Below, in pieces: positions 1 to 9,482 of a stretch of DNA of 64,000 nucleotides. Both the position numbers and the translations under genes were made by a program. Under the pieces are notes generated by a model, which ran no database searches, had not been told where the DNA came from, and worked only from the letters and a program-made list of their open reading frames with translations. Where the stretch lies: NCBI RefSeq assembly GCF_016616425.1, contig NZ_CP067101.1:5890001-5954000 (forward strand), read 5' to 3'. How positions within the stretch are numbered: the stretch's first letter is position 1; the number at the start of each line of letters is the position of its first letter. Source of the stretch: Bradyrhizobium diazoefficiens (lineage in GTDB: Bacteria > Pseudomonadota > Alphaproteobacteria > Rhizobiales > Xanthobacteraceae).

Positions 1-315
1 CCAATGATCGTCAGACAGATCCTCGACAGTTCCGTAAGCCATATGGCCCGAATTGATCACCAGGCAATCGATGTGAGGCAGATGTGCCAAAGCCTGGTCG
101 AAGAGAGCTTCGGTATCTTGAGGGTTGCTCAAATCCGAACAGATACCGAAAACACGAATTCCGGTAGCGATGGTCTCAAGCCGTCGAACCGATGCCGCCA
201 TCTTTTTCGGGTCGCGGCCGGTAAGCACGAGATCAAAGCCGTCCGACACGAGCTTCTCGGCAATCCCCAAGCCGAGGCCTGCCGTACCAGCCGTTACGAG
301 TGCCGCTCGCCCCAT
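1..315 (-). CDS. Short-chain dehydrogenase/reductase (SDR), N-terminal part, cut by window edge
   Basis: The reading frame runs off the left edge, so only about 105 N-terminal residues are visible. They begin with a Rossmann nucleotide-binding strand and the glycine-rich segment TAGTAGLG, a variant of the SDR TGxxxGxG motif. Further on are a conserved D in the SDL segment (adenine pocket) and VINSGH, which sits where the NAG motif of classical SDRs lies. The likely role is an NAD(P)-dependent oxidoreductase; the substrate is unknown because the catalytic Tyr-Lys region is outside the window. It starts 65 bp downstream of the aminotransferase on the same strand, so it probably belongs to that catabolic operon. 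The family call is secure, the function is not. Confidence 0.8.
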   Translation of the reverse strand, partial: MGRAALVTAGTAGLGLGIAEKLVSDGFDLVLTGRDPKKMAASVRRLETIATGIRVFGICSDLSNPQDTEALFDQALAHLPHIDCLVINSGHMAYGTVEDLSDDHW

Positions 316-380
316 ATCGCTTCACCTCGATAGCGCTCAAGTGGTGACGCTGGCCGCCAGGAATGGCGGCCAGCGGAGGC

Positions 381-1808
381 CTAGATTTTCTGCCCCTCAT
401 GAACCAGTTGATCCATGACCGAACGAACAGCGGACTCCGCAATGGAGACCAGCTCATCGACCTCGGCCTTGGTGATGACGAGCGGAGGCGCGAAGCCGAG
501 GATATCGCCATGCGGCATGGCCCGCGCAATCAGTCCACGATCTCGCGCCGCCTTTGAAACCCGTGCGCCGACCTTGAGCGCCGGATCGAATCGGGTCTTC
601 TTCTCGCGATCTGCCACGAACTCGATTGCCCCCATGAGGCCGACGCCGCGTACTTCTCCGACGATCGGCAGCTGGGCGAACTTGGTTTGCAGCTGAGTCT
701 GGAAGTAACTTCCGACCGTGTCGGCGTTGCCGGGAAGATCCTCGTTCTCGACGATGTCGAGCACGGCGTTGGCGGCAGCCGCGCCGATCGGGTGGCCAGA
801 ATAAGTGTAACCATGGGAGAATGAGCCGACCCGGTCGGCACCGTCTTCCATGACCTGATAGACTTTCTCGCTGACGATCGCGCCGGACAGTGGAAAATAG
901 GCCGATGTCAGACCTTTGGCGATGGTGATCAGATCGGGTTCTATGCCGTAGCGGTCGGAGCCGAACATCGACCCCGTACGACCGAACCCAGTGATGACTT
1001 CATCGGCAATAAGAAGAACGTCGTGTTTGCGCAGCACAGCTTGGATGGCTTCCCAATACCCTTGCGGTGGCGGCGTGATACCCCCCGTGCCGAGGACGGG
1101 CTCGCCGATGAAGGCACCGACCGTTTCGGGCCCCTCCCGTTGAATGAGTTCGTCGAGCTCTGCGGCGCGACGCTTCGAAAACTCGGCCTCGGTTTCACCG
1201 GGATGTCCGCCCCAGTAGTGATGTGGAACGCCCGTATGAACGATCTGTGAAAATGGCAGGTCCATGTGATCGTGATAGAAGCTCATGCCGGTCATCGAGC
1301 CGGAGATGATGCTGCAGCCGTGATAGCCACGATCCCTCGAGATGATCTTCTTCTTTTTCGGCTTGCCCCGAAGATTGTTGTAATACCAGACAAGCTTGGC
1401 CTGCGTCTCGTTGGCGTCCGAGCCGGACATTCCATAGAACACCTTGCTCATCTTGCCCGGTGCCATCCTCACCAGGCGATCGGACAGGATGGCAAGCTCA
1501 TCCGTGGTATGCGCGGCATAGGAATGATAGTAGGCTAGGCGATAGGCCTGCCTCGAAATGGCTTCGGCAACTTCGGTCCGACCGTAGCCGACATTCACGC
1601 AATAGAGGCCCGCGAAACCGTCGATGAACTCCTTGCCGGCGGCATCCTGGATGCGAATTCCCTTGCCGGTCTCGACAATCGTCGGATCACCGGCTTTCCC
1701 AGTCGCAAACTCCTTCAGCTGTGTGAAAGGATGCAGGACCGAACGGCGGTCCAATTCGCTGATCTTTGCGATATCGATCGTCACTGTTTTTGTCCTTTCA
1801 AGCTGCAA
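381..1808 (-). CDS. Class III (omega-amino acid / diamine) PLP aminotransferase
   Basis: A 475-residue fold-type I aminotransferase of class III. Visible landmarks are the GSDANE cofactor phosphate site, the ADEVITGFGRTG segment carrying the PLP-binding Asp, and TIAKGLTSAYFPLSG, whose Lys forms the Schiff base. Length is normal for the family. Members transfer terminal amino groups of taurine, beta-alanine, GABA, putrescine or diaminobutyrate to pyruvate or 2-oxoglutarate, giving a semialdehyde. The gene overlaps the end of the aldehyde dehydrogenase gene by 11 bp, so the two are translationally linked and probably act in sequence, amine to semialdehyde to acid. Given the M24 hydrolase and AsnC-type regulator nearby, a DoeD-like role on 2,4-diaminobutyrate is an attractive inference, but the sequence does not fix the substrate. 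Confidence 0.9.
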   Translation of the reverse strand: MQLERTKTVTIDIAKISELDRRSVLHPFTQLKEFATGKAGDPTIVETGKGIRIQDAAGKEFIDGFAGLYCVNVGYGRTEVAEAISRQAYRLAYYHSYAAHTTDELAILSDRLVRMAPGKMSKVFYGMSGSDANETQAKLVWYYNNLRGKPKKKKIISRDRGYHGCSIISGSMTGMSFYHDHMDLPFSQIVHTGVPHHYWGGHPGETEAEFSKRRAAELDELIQREGPETVGAFIGEPVLGTGGITPPPQGYWEAIQAVLRKHDVLLIADEVITGFGRTGSMFGSDRYGIEPDLITIAKGLTSAYFPLSGAIVSEKVYQVMEDGADRVGSFSHGYTYSGHPIGAAAANAVLDIVENEDLPGNADTVGSYFQTQLQTKFAQLPIVGEVRGVGLMGAIEFVADREKKTRFDPALKVGARVSKAARDRGLIARAMPHGDILGFAPPLVITKAEVDELVSIAESAVRSVMDQLVHEGQKI

Positions 1809-3276
1809 GGCTGCCGAGGCAAACGTATTTCGGCTCCAGATACTCGGTTAATCCGAGCTTCGAACCTTCCCGGCCGAGCCCCGACTGTTTCCAACCCCCG
1901 AAGGGTATCGGCGCGCCGGTGAATCTCGGCGTGTTCACGGCAACCATTCCGTACTCGAGTCGATCGGTCACACGCATCGCCCGCGCGAGATCTCGTGTGT
2001 AGATGTATGCGGCCAGTCCCATTTCGGTGTTGTTCGCCCGCGCAATGACCTCATGCTCATCGTCGAAAGGAAGGATCGCTGCCACGGGACCGAAGGTCTC
2101 CTCTCTCGCGATCAGCATGTCGTCCGTGACGTCTGCAAGCACCGTGGGGGTGACAAAGCTGCCTCCCAGCGGACAGTCTTGCCCGCCCGCAACGAGGCGC
2201 GCCCCTGCAGACAAGGCTTGTGAGATGTGCTGACGGCATTTTTCCGCGACCGAGGGGCGCGTCATCGGACCGATCTCGGTGCCGCTTTCCAAACCATGGC
2301 CGACTTTCAATCGCGCGGCCGCCTTCGCGAAGTCCTGCACGAAGCGCTGGTAGATGCCGCGCTGAACGTAGATGCGGTTCGCGGCCAGACAATCTTGGCC
2401 CGACGTCGAAAACTTGGCACCAATACAGCCGGCGACCGAAGCTTCGAGGACGGCGTCGTCGAACAGCAGGAACGGCGCGTGACCTCCGAGCTCCATGGAT
2501 GTCTTTTTCACTGTCTGCGCGGATTGACCGAGCAACAGGCGTCCCACTTCCGTCGATCCGGTGAACGAGAAAGCGCGAATGTCGGCATGCTCGAGCAAGC
2601 TCTTGGCCAGAGGTGCCGCCTCTCCAGTGATGACCTGAAAGACGCCGGGGGGCACGCCCACTTCCTCGGCCAGCTTTGCAAGCGCCAAAGCCGAAAGCGG
2701 CGTCTCCGGAGCGGGCTTCACGATCATCGTGCAGCCTGCGGCAAGTGCGGCCGAGGCCTTGCGCGTGATCATCGCAGAAGGAAAATTCCAAGGCGTAATT
2801 GCGAGGGTGACGCCGATCGGCTGCATCTGAACGGACAGTTTGCTGCTCGGCAGGTGACTGGGAATGGTATCGCCGTACGCGCGCAGGCCCTCGGCAGCGA
2901 ACCAATCCACGAAATTTGCGCCATAGGCGATTTCGCCGCGCGCCTCGGAAAGCGGTTTGCCCTGTTCGCAGGTCATGATGACCGCAAGATCCTCGGCATT
3001 CTGTCTCATGGCCGAAGCCCAAGCGCGCAAAATCGCGCCGCGCTCGTTGGGCAGACGGTCGCGCCAATCGAGGAATGCGCGGCTAGCCGCCCTGACCGCG
3101 AAATCGACCTCGCTGGAGCTGCAAGCTGTCACATTGCAGAGGAGCTCACCCGTTGCAGGATCCGTCACCGAAAGGGCCTGGCCGGTTTCGCGCCAGGCGC
3201 CGTCCAGAAAAGCCCTCGTTTCGATCAACTCCGGTCGTCTCAGCTTCTTCAGTGCCGCGGGGGCGAGGCCCTTCAT
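1798..3276 (-). CDS. NAD(P)-dependent aldehyde (semialdehyde) dehydrogenase
   Basis: A full-length 492-residue aldehyde dehydrogenase superfamily member closest in style to succinate-semialdehyde dehydrogenases. It has the TPWNFPSAM cofactor segment, the catalytic Glu in MELGGHAPF, the catalytic Cys in TSGQDCLAANR and the conserved EETFGPVAAIL near the C-terminus. It oxidises a semialdehyde to the acid in the cytoplasm. It is the first gene of a segment running ALDH, aminotransferase, SDR, with about 450 bp of non-coding DNA upstream that probably holds the promoter. In an ectoine-type pathway it would be the DoeC step (aspartate semialdehyde to aspartate); a GABA or putrescine role is equally compatible. 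Confidence 0.9.
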   Translation of the reverse strand: MKGLAPAALKKLRRPELIETRAFLDGAWRETGQALSVTDPATGELLCNVTACSSSEVDFAVRAASRAFLDWRDRLPNERGAILRAWASAMRQNAEDLAVIMTCEQGKPLSEARGEIAYGANFVDWFAAEGLRAYGDTIPSHLPSSKLSVQMQPIGVTLAITPWNFPSAMITRKASAALAAGCTMIVKPAPETPLSALALAKLAEEVGVPPGVFQVITGEAAPLAKSLLEHADIRAFSFTGSTEVGRLLLGQSAQTVKKTSMELGGHAPFLLFDDAVLEASVAGCIGAKFSTSGQDCLAANRIYVQRGIYQRFVQDFAKAAARLKVGHGLESGTEIGPMTRPSVAEKCRQHISQALSAGARLVAGGQDCPLGGSFVTPTVLADVTDDMLIAREETFGPVAAILPFDDEHEVIARANNTEMGLAAYIYTRDLARAMRVTDRLEYGMVAVNTPRFTGAPIPFGGWKQSGLGREGSKLGLTEYLEPKYVCLGSLAA

Positions 3277-3726
3277 GGATGACTTCCCAGTTCAGCATCG
3301 GTGAGCCGCAATCTAGAGCCAGCGGCCCACAGGAAAACAGCGAGTGCGGCACGTCTGGCTCCTTAATCCTGCGAATTATCGGGAGTTTCCGCAGGAATGC
3401 GGCTGCACCCATGATTCAACGCCGATTCTCCGATTGCAGCCGCGCAGCTGCGGCCCGCAGCCATTCTTCATGGAAGAGCGAAAGCCATCGTGACGCAATC
3501 CAGTCCTCTTGAATTCCGATCTTCGAAGGAGCAACAAAGCTGTTGCACAGCGGACGACCGTCAAGAATTCACGCCGCGAAACATCAGGAGACAAGTTGCG
3601 CAGGCCGTCAGCGCGACCCCGACCTTCATTGCGCAATGCCCGCAAAGCGACAACGACGCTCTTCTGGCTGGTATCCGATGATTTGACGTATGAAGGCTGA
3701 TCGCAAGTCCGCTGGCGACCCGAGCC
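3277..3726. other. Intergenic region upstream of the dehydrogenase-aminotransferase segment
   Basis: No convincing gene. It holds a 7-bp inverted repeat (TCCTGCG at 3367-3373, CGCAGGA at 3390-3396) that could be a regulator site or transcript hairpin. The promoter for the downstream minus-strand genes probably lies here. Confidence 0.4.
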
Positions 3727-4209
3727 TCAGCCAGCTTCGGGCGCTTCAATGGGAATAGTAAAGCCGACTTTCACCCGATCCATGATCACCAAGGTCTTGA
3801 AGCCTTTGATGTCCGGGTTCTCATAGAAAAAACGGCGCGTGAACTGCTCGTAGCCTTCCATGTCGGTTGCCGTGACGATGATCACGAAATCCGCCTCTCC
3901 TGTGACATAGTAGCCGCTCATGACCTCTGCATTGGCGCGTAGCGCTTGCTTGAAGCGGTCGATGATGTCCGCCCGTTCTCGTTCGAGCGAAACCAGCACC
4001 AACATGGAAACGGGGCGACCGACGGCCTTTGGCGAAACGACGGATACGTCGGCCTCGATGATTCCGCTGTCGCGGAGTTTTTTGAGTCGCCGTTGGACGG
4101 CGGTGGCGGAAAGGCCGACCCGCTCGCCTATCTCATCGGATGTCAGCCGATTGTTACTCTGGACAAGCGTCATGATGCGCGCATCCAAACGATCGTATTC
4201 GACGGCCAT
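3727..4209 (-). CDS. Lrp/AsnC family transcriptional regulator
   Basis: A 160-residue protein with the classic two-domain layout. An N-terminal helix-turn-helix (about residues 5-60, with LTSDEIGERVGLS and TAVQRRLKKL) is followed by a RAM/AsnC effector domain (about 70-150). Members form octameric discs and sense amino acids or catabolic intermediates. It sits inside the catabolic cluster on the same strand, between the M24 hydrolase and the dehydrogenase, so it is probably the local regulator. Ectoine degradation clusters typically carry an AsnC-type regulator (DoeX) in a similar place. The effector is unknown. Confidence 0.92.
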   Translation of the reverse strand: MAVEYDRLDARIMTLVQSNNRLTSDEIGERVGLSATAVQRRLKKLRDSGIIEADVSVVSPKAVGRPVSMLVLVSLERERADIIDRFKQALRANAEVMSGYYVTGEADFVIIVTATDMEGYEQFTRRFFYENPDIKGFKTLVIMDRVKVGFTIPIEAPEAG

Positions 4210-4404
4210 TCGCCTATTTCCTGCGTATGACCGGAGAATAGCGCAGTTTCACTGCTAATGCCAGATGTTAGGCACAGTTTTCCGGCGATCTGGTGCGCGC
4301 TCCTTCAATCGGGTGGCTCGATACCCCGACCAACTTTCGGGCGCTTGCCTGCAGGCTCGGGATTCCCGGTGCCTGCAGGAAGCCGCAACTGCCCTGGAGT
4401 CGTG

Positions 4405-5580
4405 TTACGAGGAAATCTCGAACAGGTCGCGCGGCAGCTTCGTAAATGGTTCACCACCGGCGTCGGTCACGCGAAACGTTTCGCTGATCACATAGCCGAC
4501 ATCTTCATCGATCCAGTTTCCGAGCATGAGATGAAACGTCATGTTTGGCTTCAGGACGGTCATGTCACCTTCTTTCAGACTCGCCGTCGGTTCTGTCCAA
4601 TCGATCCCGACGGCGTAGCCGCACCGCGACTCCTTCTCGAAGCCATGCTTTTTCAGTGCAGTGTTGAAAGCCGCCGCGACATCGTGACAGGTCCTTCCGG
4701 ACTTGGCCGCCGCGAGTGCGGCTTCAAGACCTGCGACCTCCCCTTCATGTAGCCGACGGATCAGGTCTGACGGCTTGCCGATCGACATGGTGCGCATCAA
4801 TGGAGACGTATAGCCGTGACGCACGCCGCTGAATTCGAGATTGACCTGTGAACCCTGCTGGAGGACGTCCTCGGTCCAGCGAATGTGACAGGTGGATGTC
4901 CGCGGCGTAGCGCACAGAAAGAAGCTCGCGAGATCCGTTCCGGGCTTGCCGTTCGCGCCACGTACCAGCGTCGCTATGATCTCCGCGGATGCATCTGCCT
5001 CGCGCACTCGCGGGCGGATGACGTCCTTTGCCTTGAGCATACCGGCGTCGGAAATGGCGGCGGCTTCGCGCATCATCGCAATTTCCAGATCCGATTTCAC
5101 GCCTCGAATCCAGCTAACGGCGTTGGTGCAATCGACGATTTTCGCTGCGGCCGCCCGCGACCTGAATTTCTCGACGGTCGATGCCGGCAAAAGCTTCGCC
5201 TCAAGGCCGATCCCCTTGTGGCCGAGTCCCTTGTCCAAGATGAAATCGATGATCGCGTCGTATCCGTCGCGGTCGGGATTGGCGATCAGCGCTTCCGGAT
5301 AGCCGATCACACGGCTTCGATCTATGAACATCTGATGGAGTGCCGCTGGTCCGTCCATGCGGCGCGTAAGGAAGGTGGGCTCCTCATCCTTCAAGGAGAC
5401 GACCAGACCTTGAGGCACATAGCCGGACTTCGACGTGTATCCCGAAAGGTATGTGATGTTGGCCGGGGCCGTGACCACCAGAACTTCGACCTCGCGTCGC
5501 TCCATCTCCGATTTGACGGCAGTCAATCTTCGCAGATATTCAGAGCGGGGGAACGCCTGCGAGGCTTTTGGCATTGTCAT
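4405..5580 (-). CDS. M24 (creatinase/prolidase-fold) hydrolase, ectoine hydrolase-like (DoeA/EutD type)
   Basis: A 391-residue protein with the creatinase N-terminal domain (about 10-150) and the pita-bread catalytic domain (about 160-390). The five metal ligands of true aminopeptidase P enzymes are not preserved. The first Asp aligns with Glu (VNLEFSG), the second with Pro (TSPLMRT), the His with Tyr (GYAVG), and the Glu of the usual EPG motif with Met (TFHLMLG). Metal-free members such as creatinase hydrolyse C-N bonds in cyclic or amidine compounds, and ectoine hydrolase belongs to the same group. With the aminotransferase, semialdehyde dehydrogenase and AsnC regulator nearby, ring opening of ectoine or a similar cyclic amidine is the best inference. 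It could also be a broad M24-like hydrolase with another substrate. Confidence 0.8.
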   Translation of the reverse strand: MTMPKASQAFPRSEYLRRLTAVKSEMERREVEVLVVTAPANITYLSGYTSKSGYVPQGLVVSLKDEEPTFLTRRMDGPAALHQMFIDRSRVIGYPEALIANPDRDGYDAIIDFILDKGLGHKGIGLEAKLLPASTVEKFRSRAAAAKIVDCTNAVSWIRGVKSDLEIAMMREAAAISDAGMLKAKDVIRPRVREADASAEIIATLVRGANGKPGTDLASFFLCATPRTSTCHIRWTEDVLQQGSQVNLEFSGVRHGYTSPLMRTMSIGKPSDLIRRLHEGEVAGLEAALAAAKSGRTCHDVAAAFNTALKKHGFEKESRCGYAVGIDWTEPTASLKEGDMTVLKPNMTFHLMLGNWIDEDVGYVISETFRVTDAGGEPFTKLPRDLFEISS

Positions 5581-5811
5581 GATTTCAGCTCCTTGGGTGA
5601 ACTACCGAGTTCTTTTGTTCTGTCATCGATCGTCGTTTCATCGATCCGTGTCGGCACGCCGGAGCACGTTGGCCCTCGCGCCGGCACAAGCCGCTGAACC
5701 ACTCCATAGCAGGCAGGAAGACCACCCGAAGATGCGAATGGCCTGAGGGCAATACGATCCCTCATCGGTCCGTGAGTGGTTCGTTCGTGGGGAGAAGCGA
5801 ACATCGTGGCG

Positions 5812-7008
5812 CTACGAATTCAGCATTTCCAGACAGTACCGAACCGTCAGCTCGGTTGTCGGAACGAGCAGGTTGTCCGACGCTCCGAAAGTCGGCGTGT
5901 GCACTCCGGACTGATTGCCCCGCTCTTCGCTACCAAACCAGAAGTAGATCGAAGGTACGCAGGCGGAATAGAAGCCGAAGTCATCACTGCCGCCGCCGGC
6001 GATGGGCGACTTCTTGTCGGAAAATTTGTCTTCGCCTACCGTCTCGACGACAAGTCGTTGAAAGCGTTCGACCATGGCAACATCATTGACGACAGGTGGC
6101 TCGCCCGATCTGTGGGAAAACTCCGCTTTCCCACGGTGCATGGCGGCGACGCCTTCCGCTATTTCTCGAACGCGCTGAACCAACAGCGTTCTGCGCTCCG
6201 CACTGCTCGTTCTGATCGTGCCCGTCATGGCGACGGAAGGACAAATGATGTTCGTAGCCTCGCCCCCGGCGATAGTACCGATCGTGATGATCGCACCATC
6301 GTCGAAAGGCATTTCGCGCGATACGACTTTCTGGACCTCGTTGATGAACGCTCCTGCCATCGCAATTGCGTCCACCCCGGCATGCGGCCTGGCGCCATGG
6401 GCCATCGTTCCGATGAGTTTGAGCGCGAATTGATCGGCTGACTTGGTCACTGCGCCTGCCCGTGCGCCGTACACGCCGGCAGGCAGATCGGTCTTGACGT
6501 GAAACCCGATGGCAGCGTCGAACCCGCTGAGCAAGCCCTCTTCGGCCACCGAGCGGCCACCGAGCGGCTCGGCCTCCTCGGCAGGCTGGAAAAACACGCG
6601 AAGCTTGCCGGAAAAATTCTCGCGCATCCGATGGAATGCGAGCGCGGTCCCCATGGCGATCGATGCGTGCATATCGTGACCGCAGGCGTGCATCAAACCG
6701 GGAACTTGCGAGCGGTAGGACAGGTCGTCTCGCGCTTCCTGGATCGGCAATGCATCGATATCGCCGCGCACGGCGATCGAACGTCGCGGTCCGTGGGCAG
6801 AGCCTTCGATGTCGACGTAGAGGCCGGTATTGTGAAACGTCTTCGCGCCCGAGAGCCCGAATCTCTCCAAAGTTTCGAGGATTCGTTGCCGAGTTTTCCA
6901 TTCGCTGTTGGAAAGCTCCGGCTCGCGATGCATGGCGTGACGCATCTCGATGATCGCGTCTTGCTCGACATTGGCAAGCAGGTTGTTCGCGATTGTTTTC
7001 ATTGTCAC
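5812..7008 (-). CDS. M20 family metallo-amidohydrolase (M20D-like)
   Basis: A 398-residue M20-family amidohydrolase related to hippurate, indole-acetyl-amino acid and N-acetyl-diaminopimelate hydrolases. The HACGHDMHASIAMG segment supplies the metal-binding Cys/His, QPAEEAEP the catalytic Glu, and GFHVKTDLPAG the next ligand region. A lid domain lies in the middle and SDDFGFY near the end. A strong GGGGAGGTGAC ribosome site precedes the start. The enzyme should cleave an N-acyl amide bond in the cytoplasm. In a DoeA-type pathway the product is an N-acetyl-diaminobutyrate normally deacetylated by an AstE/aspartoacylase-type enzyme. This M20 protein could replace it, though that is inference from neighbourhood only. 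Confidence 0.9.
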   Translation of the reverse strand: MTMKTIANNLLANVEQDAIIEMRHAMHREPELSNSEWKTRQRILETLERFGLSGAKTFHNTGLYVDIEGSAHGPRRSIAVRGDIDALPIQEARDDLSYRSQVPGLMHACGHDMHASIAMGTALAFHRMRENFSGKLRVFFQPAEEAEPLGGRSVAEEGLLSGFDAAIGFHVKTDLPAGVYGARAGAVTKSADQFALKLIGTMAHGARPHAGVDAIAMAGAFINEVQKVVSREMPFDDGAIITIGTIAGGEATNIICPSVAMTGTIRTSSAERRTLLVQRVREIAEGVAAMHRGKAEFSHRSGEPPVVNDVAMVERFQRLVVETVGEDKFSDKKSPIAGGGSDDFGFYSACVPSIYFWFGSEERGNQSGVHTPTFGASDNLLVPTTELTVRYCLEMLNS

Positions 7009-7268
7009 CTCCCCAAGGCGCCGAGTTGAAGCTCAGCTCCTGCGTAGCAGACAAAGGGCGACGGAAACCATCGACTCGTTGGGGGATGGCGCAGCAATGC
7101 TGCAACGTTTTCCGGCGACGCGCACATTTGCGGACATATCTTCCACCATGGGAAGCGGTCCTGAAACGATCGAATGCTCGTTCGCCAGGGGGACCAAAAA
7201 AGGCCCCCCAGACGAACGCATGAGGACCAAGTGTCGATGCGGGACTGATCCCTCGGGCTCGACAGCTG

Positions 7269-8318
7269 TCAGCTTCTCAGCTCCTTCGTCATCCTCTCTC
7301 CGTGCGCTGCGCCTTGCGCCATGAAGGCCTTCCAGTCGATCGGCCTCTTCAATGCCGCCCGCTCCCGAGAATTGATGAGGATGTCCGCCGCCAGATCGCC
7401 GAGCGCGACATCGGTCGTCGGTCCGTAGCGGAGCGCTTTCGGTACCGCAAGCATGCCTTGATCGGAAAGAAGCTGATTGATGTAGGCCAGCGCAGCCTCC
7501 CTGTTGCGGCATCCGCGCACGATGTTCGTGTACGACGTGACGGCATAGATGCCCTCTCGCGCGACGACCGTTTGCAACGGCGTTCCCGATTTCCGCGCCT
7601 CGAAGGCTCGGCCGTCCCACAAGGTCCCTGCCTGGGCCTCACCTTGAGTAAAGGCCTGTAGTTGCGCGACGGAGCTGGGAGGTGTCGCAACGATGTTGTC
7701 CTTGGCCGCAGCGATCACTTTGAAAGCGGGATCCATGTTTGCCAAAGAGCCGCCATTGCCTTCGGCGAGAGCGAGCAAGACCATCCACCCTGTATAATTG
7801 TTGGCGGGCATGGTCGAAACCTTCCCCTTCAAGTCCGGCCGCGCAATGTCCGAGAAGGCGGTCAGAGGCGGCTTGACCGTGTTCGCGTTGTAGACCGGTA
7901 CGATCGACGCCACGCTGAAAGGTGCACCGTAGTCGCCGAACTCACGAAATCCCGGAAGCACGCGCGAAAGATTGGAGGCATCCGACGTGCCGAATGTCTC
8001 CAATATGCCTCCCGCAATGGCCTGAGGTATGAGCGGGCTATCAGCCATCAACAGATCGATGTGAGGGCTGCTTTTGTTGGAAAGAAGCTTTGCGATGTCG
8101 GCAGATGGGCTCGAGGGGATGTATTCGATCTTAAGGCCGGTGCTTTCTTCGAGGGGCTTCGCCACGCCCTCGATGAGAGCCTTGTCGTAAGTGCCTCCGT
8201 AGCCATTGATCCGGAGCGTCACGCCGGAAAACTTCTTCTGCTGAGCGTGCACTGACGGCGCTACGACGGCCGCCAGAGCCGTGGCGGCACCTGCCGCGAG
8301 AAAGTCCCGTCTTCTCAT
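7269..8318 (-). CDS. ABC transporter periplasmic substrate-binding protein (spermidine/putrescine PotD-like)
   Basis: The start is set at the ATG at 8318 because an AGGAGGAG ribosome site lies just upstream and the protein then begins with MRRRDFLAAG, a twin-arginine-like signal. A longer in-frame extension upstream lacks such support. The mature protein of about 320 residues has the type-2 periplasmic binding fold, starting near VTLRINGYGGTYDK. It leads the importer genes' 3' half, 67 bp below the ATPase gene. It should capture the substrate and deliver it to the two permeases. Polyamine-type systems also import other small cationic or zwitterionic solutes, so the true ligand is open. Confidence 0.88.
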   Translation of the reverse strand: MRRRDFLAAGAATALAAVVAPSVHAQQKKFSGVTLRINGYGGTYDKALIEGVAKPLEESTGLKIEYIPSSPSADIAKLLSNKSSPHIDLLMADSPLIPQAIAGGILETFGTSDASNLSRVLPGFREFGDYGAPFSVASIVPVYNANTVKPPLTAFSDIARPDLKGKVSTMPANNYTGWMVLLALAEGNGGSLANMDPAFKVIAAAKDNIVATPPSSVAQLQAFTQGEAQAGTLWDGRAFEARKSGTPLQTVVAREGIYAVTSYTNIVRGCRNREAALAYINQLLSDQGMLAVPKALRYGPTTDVALGDLAADILINSRERAALKRPIDWKAFMAQGAAHGERMTKELRS

Positions 8319-8385
8319 CAACTCCTCCTCTACTACTTTTGCTTTGCGAAAACTTGGGCTGCGTCGGGCAAATCCGCCCCACACG

Positions 8386-9474
8386 TCATTGAACCGGTGG
8401 CACGAAACGAAGGCCGCCTGGGTCGATGGCGATATCGATCTGCTCCCCGGGTTTGGGCTTTTGGCCAACGGGAAACTGGGTATCCATGATCAGCTTGGAG
8501 CCGCCGATGCGAAGGTGGAGCCGGGTCAGGGCACCGTGATAGTCACTCGCCTCGACCATCGCGCGGCGGGCGGGTAGCCCCGGCATCTCGTCCGCCTTCT
8601 TCACGTTCTCCGGCCTGATGACGGCGGTAATCCTTCCCGCCTGCCCGGACGCTGGCAGGCTCAAACCATCGTCCGTTCTGAACTCCCTTCCATCGAGACT
8701 CTGCCCTTCCAACAGAGAGCACTGTCCGATGAATTCGGCGACGAACCGCGTCGCTGGAGCATCATAGATCTCCTCTGGACTGCCGACCTGCTCCACCGCG
8801 CCCTTGTTCATGACGACGATGCGATCGGCCAGCGTGAGGGCCTCGTCCTGATCGTGGGTCACGAAAAGCGTGGTCATTTCCAGACTGCAGATCAGTTTGT
8901 GCAGATCCTCTCGAAGACGTACGCGAAGCTGGGCGTCCAGATTCGAGAAGGGTTCATCGAGAAGAAGAACTTTCGGCTGAAGAGCAAGCGCCCGGGCGAG
9001 TGCGACACGTTGTTGCTGACCTCCCGAAAGCTCTCGCGGGTAGCGTCCGGCAAGGTGCTGCAGCTCCACCCGGCGCAGCATATCGTCGACGCGCTTGACC
9101 CTTTCCAGTCTCTTCATGCCGATATTGACCAGCCCGTACTCGACGTTCTTGGTGACGGTCATATGTGGAAAGAGAGCGTAGTTCTGAAAAACGATGCCGA
9201 CGTCACGCTTGTATGCGGGAACGCGCGTCATATCCTGGCCTTCGATCAGGATCTCTCCACTGGTCGGCGAAATGAACCCGGCCAACATGCGCAGCGTCGT
9301 CGTCTTGCCGCATCCAGAGGGGCCGAGAAGACACACCAACTCGCCGCGGCGGATCTCGAGCGAAAAGTCGGGCACGACCGTGATTGCGCCGTAGTCCTTC
9401 CTCAGGTTGCGGAAGGACACGATCGTTTCGCGCCGCTGGCTGGACCCAAATGCATCTTGAACGAGAGTGTGCAT
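8386..9474 (-). CDS. ABC transporter ATP-binding protein (PotA-like)
   Basis: A 362-residue importer ATPase. Walker A is GPSGCGKTT, the Q-loop region contains FQNYALFPHMT, the signature is LSGGQQQRVALARA, Walker B is VLLLDEPFSNLD, and the H-loop sits in VTHDQDEAL. The last 110 or so residues form the TOBE-type regulatory domain typical of PotA/MalK subunits. Its start is 8 bp beyond the PotC-like permease stop, so the transporter genes are co-transcribed. It powers uptake by the adjacent permease pair. Confidence 0.93.
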   Translation of the reverse strand: MHTLVQDAFGSSQRRETIVSFRNLRKDYGAITVVPDFSLEIRRGELVCLLGPSGCGKTTTLRMLAGFISPTSGEILIEGQDMTRVPAYKRDVGIVFQNYALFPHMTVTKNVEYGLVNIGMKRLERVKRVDDMLRRVELQHLAGRYPRELSGGQQQRVALARALALQPKVLLLDEPFSNLDAQLRVRLREDLHKLICSLEMTTLFVTHDQDEALTLADRIVVMNKGAVEQVGSPEEIYDAPATRFVAEFIGQCSLLEGQSLDGREFRTDDGLSLPASGQAGRITAVIRPENVKKADEMPGLPARRAMVEASDYHGALTRLHLRIGGSKLIMDTQFPVGQKPKPGEQIDIAIDPGGLRFVPPVQ

Positions 9475-9482
9475 GTTTCTCC

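Noticed and set aside
2057..3282. Long frames antisense or offset to the aldehyde dehydrogenase gene
   Set aside because: Shadows of a clear coding frame; Arg-rich nonsense composition.
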